Of a stretch of DNA of 7,644 nt, positions 1 through 5,596 are shown in pieces; positions within the stretch are counted from its first letter, which is position 1, and each line of letters starts with the position of its first letter. The stretch covers positions 1 through 7,644 of the forward strand of contig JAKAVW010000145.1 of NCBI GenBank assembly GCA_021827445.1. Direction: 5' to 3'. The notes under the pieces were generated by a model. The model did not search any database. It saw only the letters and a list, made by a program, of their open reading frames with translations, and had not been told where the DNA came from. The stretch is from Pseudomonadota bacterium (GTDB lineage: Bacteria > Pseudomonadota > Gammaproteobacteria > Acidithiobacillales > Acidithiobacillaceae). The position numbers and the translations under genes are program-made.

Positions 1-141
1 CAACTATGGGGCTGGTCTTGCCGAATATCGGCTTTCGGGCTTAGTCTTGCATCAGTAATGCCCCGGAACCTGAATGTCTGGGGAGACCAGGGTTCGTCAC
101 CAACGAGAGATGGCCGCAGAGATGAACGATGACGAGACCAT
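1..141. other. Upstream non-coding or gene-tail region, no supportable gene
   Basis: No complete gene is visible here. All three plus-strand frames are open from the window edge and stop at 42-44, 56-58 and 130-132, so the end of an upstream gene could lie here, but none of the short peptides is recognisable. Two small inverted repeats are present: GCCGA (20-24) with TCGGC (28-32), and a 7-bp stem with one G-T pair (61-67 with 77-83). Neither is followed by a convincing T-tract, so a terminator is possible but unproven. I saw no good sigma70 promoter for the following glycosyltransferase, which may be transcribed from further upstream. Confidence 0.4.
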
Positions 142-1329
142 ATGCGGCGAATAGCCATTGTCCATGACTGGCTGGTGGTTTACGCCGGCGCCGAGCGGGT
201 ATTGGAACAGATGCTCCGGTGCTATCCCGAGGCGGATCTTTTCGGTCTGGTGGATTTTTTGCCCGCCGGTCAGCGCGATTTCATCGGCAACAAGCCAGTC
301 ACCACGTCTTTTATCCAGCGCCTGCCCAAGGCCCGAAAGAAATACCGGAGTTATCTGCCGCTCATGCCGCTGGCCGTAGAGCAGTTCGACCTCTCGGCCT
401 ATGATCTCGTGATCAGCAGCAGTCATGCGGTGGCGAAGGGGGTGCTGACCGGGCCGGATCAGTGCCATCTGTGCATGTGCTACTCCCCCATACGCTATGC
501 CTGGGACCTGCAGCATCAATATCTGCGTGAGGCGGGGCTGGAGCGGGGCATCAAGGGCTGGCTGGCGAAGGTGATCCTGCATTACGTCCGGCTGTGGGAT
601 GTCCGTACCGCCAACGGGGTGGACGCCTTTATCGCCATTTCCCGCCACATCGCCCGGCGCATTCGCAAGGTGTACGGGCGGGAGTCCACCGTGATCTATC
701 CGCCGGTGAACGTGGCGGATTTTCCCCTGTGCCGGGACAAGGAAGATTTCTACGTCACCGCCTCGCGCATGGTCCCCTACAAGAAGGTGGACCTGATCGT
801 CGAGGCCTTCAGCGCCATGCCGGACAAGCGTCTGGTGGTGATCGGGGATGGGCCGGATTTCGCCAAGGTCCGGGCCAAGGCGGGGCCGAACGTGCAATTG
901 CTGGGCTTTGCGGGCGCGGAGGCCCTGCGCGACCACCTGCAACGGGCGCGGGCCTTTGTGTTCGCGGCGGAGGAGGACTTCGGCATCGCGCCCCTGGAGG
1001 CCCAGGCCTGCGGGACGCCGGTGATCGCCTTTGGCAAGGGCGGGGTGCTGGAGACCATTATTCCTTTGCCGGAAGCCGGGGGCATGGGTGCGGCCTCTGC
1101 GCCCACCGGCGTATTCTTCAACGAACAATCCGTCGCGGCCATCATCGCCGCCGTGGAGCGCTTCGAGGGCGAGGGCGAGGGTGCGGCCATCACCCCGGAA
1201 GCCTGCCGCGAAAACGCCCTGCGCTTCGCCCCGGATCGCTTCCGCGCGGAGTTCACGGCATTCGTGGAGCGGGAGTGGGCGGCGTTTAGCCGTCAAATAC
1301 GTTGCGGCCGGGCAGAGGATGACCTATAG
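142..1329 (+). CDS. Family 4 glycosyltransferase (mannosyl- or D-rhamnosyltransferase, WbaZ-like)
   Basis: A 395-residue GT-B fold glycosyltransferase that should transfer a sugar from a nucleotide donor onto a growing lipid-linked polysaccharide at the cytoplasmic face of the inner membrane. The N-terminus has the pattern of this group: an IVHDWL strand followed by the AGAERV loop (residues 5-20). The C-terminal half has the donor-binding features of GT4: a YVTASRMVPYKKVD segment with basic residues R209 and K214/K215, and the EDFGIAPLE motif, where E278 and E286 form the E-x7-E pair. No signal peptide or membrane segment is visible. ATG 142 is chosen because the upstream ATGs at 110, 122 and 129 are out of frame; the ribosome site is weak (GACGAG at 131-136). 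Neighbouring manC, gmd and rmd suggest GDP-mannose or GDP-D-rhamnose as donor; this is inference. The stop codon (1327-1329) lies inside a likely promoter -10 hexamer for the next genes. The long antisense frame opposite is a GC artefact. Confidence 0.9.
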   Translation: MRRIAIVHDWLVVYAGAERVLEQMLRCYPEADLFGLVDFLPAGQRDFIGNKPVTTSFIQRLPKARKKYRSYLPLMPLAVEQFDLSAYDLVISSSHAVAKGVLTGPDQCHLCMCYSPIRYAWDLQHQYLREAGLERGIKGWLAKVILHYVRLWDVRTANGVDAFIAISRHIARRIRKVYGRESTVIYPPVNVADFPLCRDKEDFYVTASRMVPYKKVDLIVEAFSAMPDKRLVVIGDGPDFAKVRAKAGPNVQLLGFAGAEALRDHLQRARAFVFAAEEDFGIAPLEAQACGTPVIAFGKGGVLETIIPLPEAGGMGAASAPTGVFFNEQSVAAIIAAVERFEGEGEGAAITPEACRENALRFAPDRFRAEFTAFVEREWAAFSRQIRCGRAEDDL

Positions 1330-1330
1330 T
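1302..1330 (+). promoter_or_regulatory. Putative sigma70 promoter of the toxin-antitoxin operon
   Basis: TTGCGG at 1302-1307 (3 of 6 to TTGACA) and TATAGT at 1325-1330 (5 of 6 to TATAAT) are separated by exactly 17 bases. The -10 hexamer overlaps the glycosyltransferase stop codon TAG. The predicted start of transcription, about 1336-1338, falls inside the palindrome at 1332-1352, a layout expected for an autorepressed toxin-antitoxin promoter. This was found by eye, without mapped transcript ends. Confidence 0.5.
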
Positions 1331-1331
1331 G

Positions 1332-1352
1332 GTTGTTGAATTTTTCAACAAC
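1332..1352. promoter_or_regulatory. Perfect palindrome, likely antitoxin operator
   Basis: The arm GTTGTTGAA (1332-1340) is followed by a three-base centre TTT and the exact reverse complement TTCAACAAC (1344-1352). It lies between the predicted -10 box and the antitoxin ATG at 1364. Ribbon-helix-helix antitoxins typically bind such short inverted repeats and repress their own promoter together with the toxin. The symmetry is seen directly; the operator role is inferred from position. As RNA it could form a 9-bp hairpin, but it is AT-rich and lacks a following U-tract, so a terminator is less likely. Confidence 0.6.
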
Positions 1353-1363
1353 GGCGTTTCAAG

Positions 1364-1597
1364 ATGGCCACAGTCAATTTTAGTGTTCCTGACGATGTGA
1401 AAGTTGCATTTAATGCGACCTTTTGCAAGGAAAACAAAAGCGCCATTATCGCTGCTTTAATGCGTGAGGCGGTGGATCGTGCGCAGCGTAAGGATCGCGC
1501 ACGGCAAGCCGCCACCCGCATTTTGGAGCGTCGCGAGTCCGCGCCGATAGTGAGTACGGCCGAGTGCCGGGAGGCGAGGGAACGGGACCGTCCGTGA
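1364..1597 (+). CDS. Ribbon-helix-helix-like antitoxin of a type II TA module
   Basis: A 77-residue protein with an N-terminal pattern like ribbon-helix-helix DNA-binding proteins: a short strand (VNFSVPDDV, residues 4-12), a first helix (about 13-24) and, after KENKS, a second helix (about 26-40). The C-terminal half is highly charged and probably disordered, as expected for the part of an antitoxin that wraps the toxin. It should neutralise the PIN toxin encoded next and repress the operon through the palindrome at 1332-1352. Its TGA overlaps the toxin GTG in a GTGA, so the two are translationally coupled. The ribosome site before ATG 1364 is poor. The first 100 bases are about 41% G+C, far below the flanking sugar-nucleotide genes, which hints at separate acquisition. 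The assignment rests on size, fold pattern and partner gene; the exact antitoxin subfamily is not clear. Confidence 0.75.
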   Translation: MATVNFSVPDDVKVAFNATFCKENKSAIIAALMREAVDRAQRKDRARQAATRILERRESAPIVSTAECREARERDRP

Positions 1598-2019
1598 ACT
1601 GGGTCATTGATGCCAGTGTCGCACTCAAGTGGTTTTTGCGTTTTCGGGCTGAAGAAGACCACGTCCCTCAGGCCACAGCCTTGTTGGAGCAAACGCTGTC
1701 CGGTGTTGCGGAGGCCGTTCAACCGCCGCACTTTTATGCGGAAATGGCCGCGGTGCTGGCGCGTGAAAAACCCGACACTGCCCGGGAGGATATGGAAGAT
1801 CTGTTGCGGCTGGATTTCCGGGTTGCCGAAGGGCCGGAACTGTATACGCTGGCCATCGACCTTTCCCGGCGATACGGGCATCATCTTTTTGATACCTTGT
1901 ACCATGCGCTGGCTCTGCTTCATCCGGAAGCCACGCTGGTTACCGCCGACCGACGGTATTTTATCAAGGCGCAAAGAGAAGGACGCATCATTTTGTTAGA
2001 GGATTTTTTGCGGAAATGA
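1594..2019 (+). CDS. vapC: PIN-domain ribonuclease toxin (VapC-like)
   Basis: A 141-residue PIN-domain protein of the usual VapC size. The four conserved acidic residues of the metal-dependent ribonuclease site can be placed: D6 in the first strand (VIDAS), E50 in HFYAEMAAVL, D100 in HHLFDTLYHALA and D119 in LVTADRRY. Known VapC toxins cleave tRNA or rRNA and are held inactive by the cognate antitoxin. GTG 1594 is preferred over the upstream GTG 1564 because it overlaps the antitoxin stop in a GTGA and starts the protein directly at the first PIN strand; GAGG-type purine runs lie at 1571-1580. All catalytic positions are intact, so the toxin is probably active. The stop is only 7 bases before rmd, with no terminator between, so the toxin-antitoxin transcript probably continues into the sugar genes. 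Confidence 0.88.
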   Translation: MNWVIDASVALKWFLRFRAEEDHVPQATALLEQTLSGVAEAVQPPHFYAEMAAVLAREKPDTAREDMEDLLRLDFRVAEGPELYTLAIDLSRRYGHHLFDTLYHALALLHPEATLVTADRRYFIKAQREGRIILLEDFLRK

Positions 2020-2026
2020 TAACGGC

Positions 2027-2923
2027 ATGAAACTCCTGCTCACCGGCGCCAACGGCTTCGTCGGCCAGTATGTGCAGGCGGCGCTGCCCTGCGTGCCGTT
2101 GCCCGACGGGCTGGATCTGCGCGACCGCGCCGCCCTGACCGCCGCGGTGGCCGCCGCGGTGGCCGCCATTCAGCCTGACACCGTCCTGCACCTGGCCGCC
2201 CAGAGCTTCGTGCCCGCCTCCTTCGAGAACCCCCGCGAAACCTTTGACATCAATTTCTATGGCACCCTGAATCTGCTCGAGGCGCTGCAGGCTGCGGGCT
2301 TCAAAGGGCGGATGCTCTTTGTCGGCTCGGGCGATATCTACGGGCAGGTGGCGGAGACTGCCCTGCCGGTGCGCGAGGATCACCCCCTGCACCCCCGCAA
2401 TCCCTATGCCGTGAGCAAGGTGGCCGCCGAGGCGCTGTGCTACCAGTGGAGCCAGACCTCCGGCTTTGCGATCGTCATGGTGCGGCCCTTCAACCATATC
2501 GGCCCCGGCCAGAGCCCGCGCTTCGCCATCGCCGACTTCGCCCGGCAGGTGACGGAAATCCGCCTGGGCCGCCGCGCGCCGGTCCTGCAGGTGGGCGACA
2601 TCGACGTCGCCCGCGATTTCACCGACGTGCGCGATGTGGTGCGCGCCTATGGCCTGCTGCTGGAGCGGGGCCGGAATGGCGCGGTCTATAATGTTTGCTC
2701 GGGGCGGGAGTATGATATCCGCGACCTGCTGCAGCGGTTGATCGCACTTGCCGGGGTGGATGCGCGCATCGAGCAGGACCCGGCCCGCCTGCGCCGCGCC
2801 GAACAGCGGCGCATGGTCGCCAGTTTCGAGGCCCTGCATCGGGACACCGGCTGGCAACCGGCGATACCCATTGAGCAAAGCCTTCAAGCCCTACTGAACG
2901 ACTGGGAGAAACAATTGCAATGA
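2027..2923 (+). CDS. rmd: GDP-4-dehydro-6-deoxy-D-mannose reductase (GDP-D-rhamnose synthesis)
   Basis: A 298-residue short-chain dehydrogenase of the extended type, close to the usual Rmd length of about 300. It should reduce the 4-keto group of GDP-4-keto-6-deoxy-D-mannose, made by the adjacent Gmd, to give GDP-D-rhamnose, using NAD(P)H in the cytoplasm. The Rossmann glycine motif is G7-A-N-G10-F-V-G13, followed by HLAAQS (55-60), SGDIYG (101-106), the catalytic Y127-x3-K131 in NPYAVSK, and RPFNHIGPGQ (153-162), typical of this reductase family. RDFTDVRD (196-203) is the usual C-terminal substrate-domain segment. The ribosome site is weak, suggesting coupling to the preceding toxin gene. 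The end overlaps gmd in an ATGA. A small in-frame 12-bp duplication encodes an alanine-valine stretch near residues 39-47. A related reductase making GDP-6-deoxytalose or GDP-fucose is a less likely alternative. Confidence 0.88.
   Translation: MKLLLTGANGFVGQYVQAALPCVPLPDGLDLRDRAALTAAVAAAVAAIQPDTVLHLAAQSFVPASFENPRETFDINFYGTLNLLEALQAAGFKGRMLFVGSGDIYGQVAETALPVREDHPLHPRNPYAVSKVAAEALCYQWSQTSGFAIVMVRPFNHIGPGQSPRFAIADFARQVTEIRLGRRAPVLQVGDIDVARDFTDVRDVVRAYGLLLERGRNGAVYNVCSGREYDIRDLLQRLIALAGVDARIEQDPARLRRAEQRRMVASFEALHRDTGWQPAIPIEQSLQALLNDWEKQLQ
2140..2167 (+). repeat. 12-bp in-frame tandem duplication within rmd
   Basis: The unit CGCCGCGGTGGC occurs twice without mismatch (2140-2151 and 2152-2163) and is followed by a 4-base partial copy. 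It encodes a short Ala-Val repeat in a surface-helix-like segment. As 12 is a multiple of three, gain or loss of a unit would not shift the frame. Confidence 0.8.
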
Positions 2924-3951
2924 CGAAACATGCCCTCATCACCGGTATCACCGGCCAGGACGGCGCTTATCTGGCGCAATTGCTGCTGGAAAAAGGTTAC
3001 CAGGTCTGCGGCCTCATCGCCCGCCGCGGCACAGATACCACCGGCCGCCTGCGCGAACTGGACATTGCCGGTCAGGTGCGGCTGCTGGACGGCGACCTCA
3101 TCGATCTCTCCTCCATGATCCGCGCCATGGAAAAGTCCCAGGCCACCGAGGTCTACAACCTCGGCGCCCAGAGCTTCGTCGGCACCTCTTGGGATCAGCC
3201 CATCCTCACCGCCGAGGTCACCGGCACGTCGGTGGTCAAAATGCTGGAGGCCATCCGCATCGTCAACCCCCAGGCGCGTTTCTATCAGGCCTCCACCAGC
3301 GAGATGTTCGGCCAGATTCAGGAGGCCGTACAGTCGGAGCGCACGCCATTTCACCCGCGCAGCCCGTACGGGGTCGCCAAGCTCTACGGTCACTGGATTA
3401 CGGTGAACTACCGCGAGAGTTTCGGCCTGCACGCCTCCAGCGGCATCCTCTTCAACCACGAATCCCCGTTGCGCGGCACCGAGTTCGTCACCCGCAAGAT
3501 CACCCTGGCCCTGGCGCGCATCCGTCACGGTCAGCAGGACGTGCTGGAACTGGGCAATCTGGACAGCAAGCGCGACTGGGGCTTCGCGGGCGATTATGTG
3601 CGCGCCATGTGGCTGATGCTGCAGCAGCCCACACCGGAAGATTTCGTGATCGCCACCGGCCAGACCTGGACGGTGCGGGCGTTCGTCGAAAAAGCCGCCG
3701 CCTACGCGGGCTTCGATCTGGCCTGGGAAGGCGAGAACGAGCAGACCCAAGGCATCGACCGCAAAAGCGGCAAGGTCATCGTGCGCGTCAACCCGGCCTT
3801 CTACCGCCCCGCCGAGGTGGACATCCTCATCGGCGATCCGGGCAAGGCCCATCGGCAATTGGGCTGGAAGCCGGAAGTACCGTTCGACGCGCTGGTGCGG
3901 ATGATGGCCGAAGCCGACTTGCGGCGGGTGGCGAGAGAGGCTGTTGAATGA
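2920..3951 (+). CDS. gmd: GDP-mannose 4,6-dehydratase
   Basis: A 343-residue extended short-chain dehydrogenase that converts GDP-D-mannose to GDP-4-keto-6-deoxy-D-mannose with bound NADP+, feeding Rmd. The cofactor loop is G9-I-T-G12-Q-D-G15. The active-site residues are in the expected places: T126 and E128 in STSEMFG, and Y150-x3-K154 in SPYGVAK. Further family signatures are FNHESPLRG (178-186), FVTRKI (189-194) and KRDWGFAGDYV (217-227). It belongs with the short bacterial Gmd forms rather than the longer fucose-pathway enzymes of about 370 residues. ATG 2920 overlaps the rmd stop in an ATGA and has GGGAG at 2904-2908 as a ribosome site; the stop overlaps manC in the same manner. Rmd directly upstream points to GDP-D-rhamnose rather than GDP-L-fucose as the end product. 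Confidence 0.95.
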   Translation: MTKHALITGITGQDGAYLAQLLLEKGYQVCGLIARRGTDTTGRLRELDIAGQVRLLDGDLIDLSSMIRAMEKSQATEVYNLGAQSFVGTSWDQPILTAEVTGTSVVKMLEAIRIVNPQARFYQASTSEMFGQIQEAVQSERTPFHPRSPYGVAKLYGHWITVNYRESFGLHASSGILFNHESPLRGTEFVTRKITLALARIRHGQQDVLELGNLDSKRDWGFAGDYVRAMWLMLQQPTPEDFVIATGQTWTVRAFVEKAAAYAGFDLAWEGENEQTQGIDRKSGKVIVRVNPAFYRPAEVDILIGDPGKAHRQLGWKPEVPFDALVRMMAEADLRRVAREAVE

Positions 3952-5402
3952 ACCCGCTGATCCCCGTCATCCTCTCCGGCGGTGCCGGCACGCGGCTCTG
4001 GCCCTTGTCGCGCCAGAGCCATCCCAAGCCCTTCCTGGAATTGCCCGATGGCGAGACGCTGCTGCAAAAGACCCTGCAGCGGGCCCTGGCCCTGCCGGAG
4101 GTGACCCGTTTCATCACCGTCACCAACCGGGAGTATTACTTCCAGACCCGTGATGTCTATGCGCAGGTGGCCGGAGCAGCGGAGCGGGAGGCTTTTTTCC
4201 TGCTGGAGCCGGTGGGCCGCAATACGGCGCCGGCCATCGCCGCCGCCGCCCTGCAGGTGGAGGCCCTGGGCGGGCCGGAAGCCACCCTGCTGGTCCTCCC
4301 CGCCGATCATCTGGTGCAGGATCAGGCCGCCTTTGCCGTCGCCGTCGCGCGGGCGCAGCGTCTGGCCGAAGCAGGGTATCTGGTGACCTTCGGCATCACG
4401 CCCGCCTGGCCGGAAACCGGTTATGGCTACATCGAGGGTGGCGAAGCCCTGATCCGGGAGGGCGGTACGCTGGGTTTCGCCGTGCGCCGTTTTGTCGAAA
4501 AGCCCGACGCGGCTACCGCTGCGGCTTTTCTCGCCCAGGGCGGTTACACCTGGAACAGCGGTATGTTTTGCTTTCGCGCGGACGCGTTTTTGTCCGCCCT
4601 GGCGAGTTATCAGCCGCAACTCGATAAGGACATCCGCGCCGCCTGGGCCGAAGGGCGTTGCGAGATGGATTTCCGGGAGCTGGCGCCGGCCTTCGCGCAG
4701 GTGACGGATATCTCCGTGGATTATGCCGTCATGGAACATGCCGACCGGGTGGCGGTGGTGCCGGGAGGTTTCGGCTGGAGCGACATCGGTTCATGGACGT
4801 CTTTCGGCGCCTTGCTCGCCGAGGACGGCGGCGGCAACCGGGTGCTGGGGGAGAGCGTGCTGGAGGATGCGCAAAACTGCATCGTCCATAGCGCGGACCG
4901 CCTGACCGCCCTGCTGGGCGTGGAGGAGCTGATCGTGGTGGATACCCCCGATGCGCTCCTCATCGCCCGCAAGGACCGCGATCAGGACGTGAAACGGATC
5001 GTGGCCGAACTCAAGCGACGCGGCCATCAGACCCATAACCTGCACCGCACCGTCCACCGCCCCTGGGGCACTTACACGGTGCTGGAGGAGGGCTCGCGCT
5101 TCAAGATCAAGCGCATCCTGGTCAAGCCGGGCGCGGCCCTGTCCTTGCAGATGCACCACCACCGCAGCGAACACTGGATCGTGGTGTCGGGAACCGCCAA
5201 GATCGTCAACGGCGCCGAGGATCGCTTGGTCCACACCAACGAGTCCACCTACATTCCCGCAGGTACCCCGCATCGTCTACTGAATCCCGGCGTGATCGAT
5301 CTGGTCATGATCGAGGTGCAGAGCGGCGAGTACCTGGGCGAGGACGACATCGTGCGCTTCGACGACCGCTACGGGCGGGCGCCCTATAAAAGCACATCCT
5401 AA
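3948..5402 (+). CDS. manC: Bifunctional mannose-1-phosphate guanylyltransferase / mannose-6-phosphate isomerase
   Basis: A 484-residue type II enzyme of the usual length. The N-terminal nucleotidyltransferase domain makes GDP-mannose from mannose-1-phosphate and GTP: it has the LSGGAGTRLWPLSR signature (9-22), HPKPFL (25-30), LPADH (117-121), FVEKP (182-186), NSGMF (203-207) and WSDIGSW (277-283). The C-terminal cupin domain (about 365-475) carries the metal-binding QMHHHRSEHW (401-410), G415-T and H442, expected for the phosphomannose isomerase activity. It supplies the substrate of Gmd; in the P. aeruginosa A-band cluster the equivalent third gene is wbpW. The start overlaps gmd by ATGA, with GAGAGG at 3935-3940 as a good ribosome site. 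It is the last gene of the plus-strand block; no ABC transporter genes follow here, unlike in the A-band cluster. Confidence 0.95.
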   Translation: MNPLIPVILSGGAGTRLWPLSRQSHPKPFLELPDGETLLQKTLQRALALPEVTRFITVTNREYYFQTRDVYAQVAGAAEREAFFLLEPVGRNTAPAIAAAALQVEALGGPEATLLVLPADHLVQDQAAFAVAVARAQRLAEAGYLVTFGITPAWPETGYGYIEGGEALIREGGTLGFAVRRFVEKPDAATAAAFLAQGGYTWNSGMFCFRADAFLSALASYQPQLDKDIRAAWAEGRCEMDFRELAPAFAQVTDISVDYAVMEHADRVAVVPGGFGWSDIGSWTSFGALLAEDGGGNRVLGESVLEDAQNCIVHSADRLTALLGVEELIVVDTPDALLIARKDRDQDVKRIVAELKRRGHQTHNLHRTVHRPWGTYTVLEEGSRFKIKRILVKPGAALSLQMHHHRSEHWIVVSGTAKIVNGAEDRLVHTNESTYIPAGTPHRLLNPGVIDLVMIEVQSGEYLGEDDIVRFDDRYGRAPYKSTS

Positions 5403-5596
5403 TCCCGCGATTGAGTACCACGCTATCCCCTTGGTTTTTGCCGTTGATTTTCGGCAACTATGGCATGGAAGGGGCAGAAAAAGCTGCCGGACTGACCTTG
5501 GGGTGAAATCGACGTCGTGTCAAGCAGCCCTACAAGGGCTCCTCTCGACCTCCGAGGTGCCGGTGGTCTCCCTTGTGCGAAAAAGGTTTTAACCGG
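5403..5596. other. Convergent intergenic region with small hairpins, no gene
   Basis: This lies between the stop codons of manC and the oppositely oriented ATPase. No credible ORF is present. Visible inverted repeats are TTGCCG (5438-5443) with CGGCAA (5452-5457), GGCAG (5473-5477) with CTGCC (5484-5488), and AGCCC (5526-5530) with GGGCT (5536-5540). None is followed by a clean T-tract on either strand, so I cannot name a classical intrinsic terminator, though one or more probably ends transcription of the converging genes. Confidence 0.45.

Noticed and set aside
1..132. Open frame from the window edge to TGA 130-132 as the tail of an upstream gene
   Set aside because: Its 43 residues match nothing I recognise, and two other frames are also open at the edge, so no choice is supportable.
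97..1296. 399-residue open frame on the minus strand opposite the glycosyltransferase
   Set aside because: It is fully antisense to a gene with clear GT4 motifs, has no recognisable domain, and such frames are common opposite GC-rich genes.
1564..2019. Longer toxin form starting at GTG 1564
   Set aside because: It would add ten residues absent from PIN toxins and overlap the antitoxin by 34 bases; GTG 1594 gives the GTGA overlap and begins at the first PIN strand.
2884..3858. 324-residue minus-strand open frame opposite gmd
   Set aside because: Antisense to Gmd, whose catalytic motifs are all intact; the frame carries no family signature and similar shadows occur opposite rmd and manC.
5455..5463. 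CAACTATGG shared with positions 1-9, possibly a repeat of an element end
   Set aside because: Only nine bases match and the flanks diverge at once; a match of this length can arise by chance.
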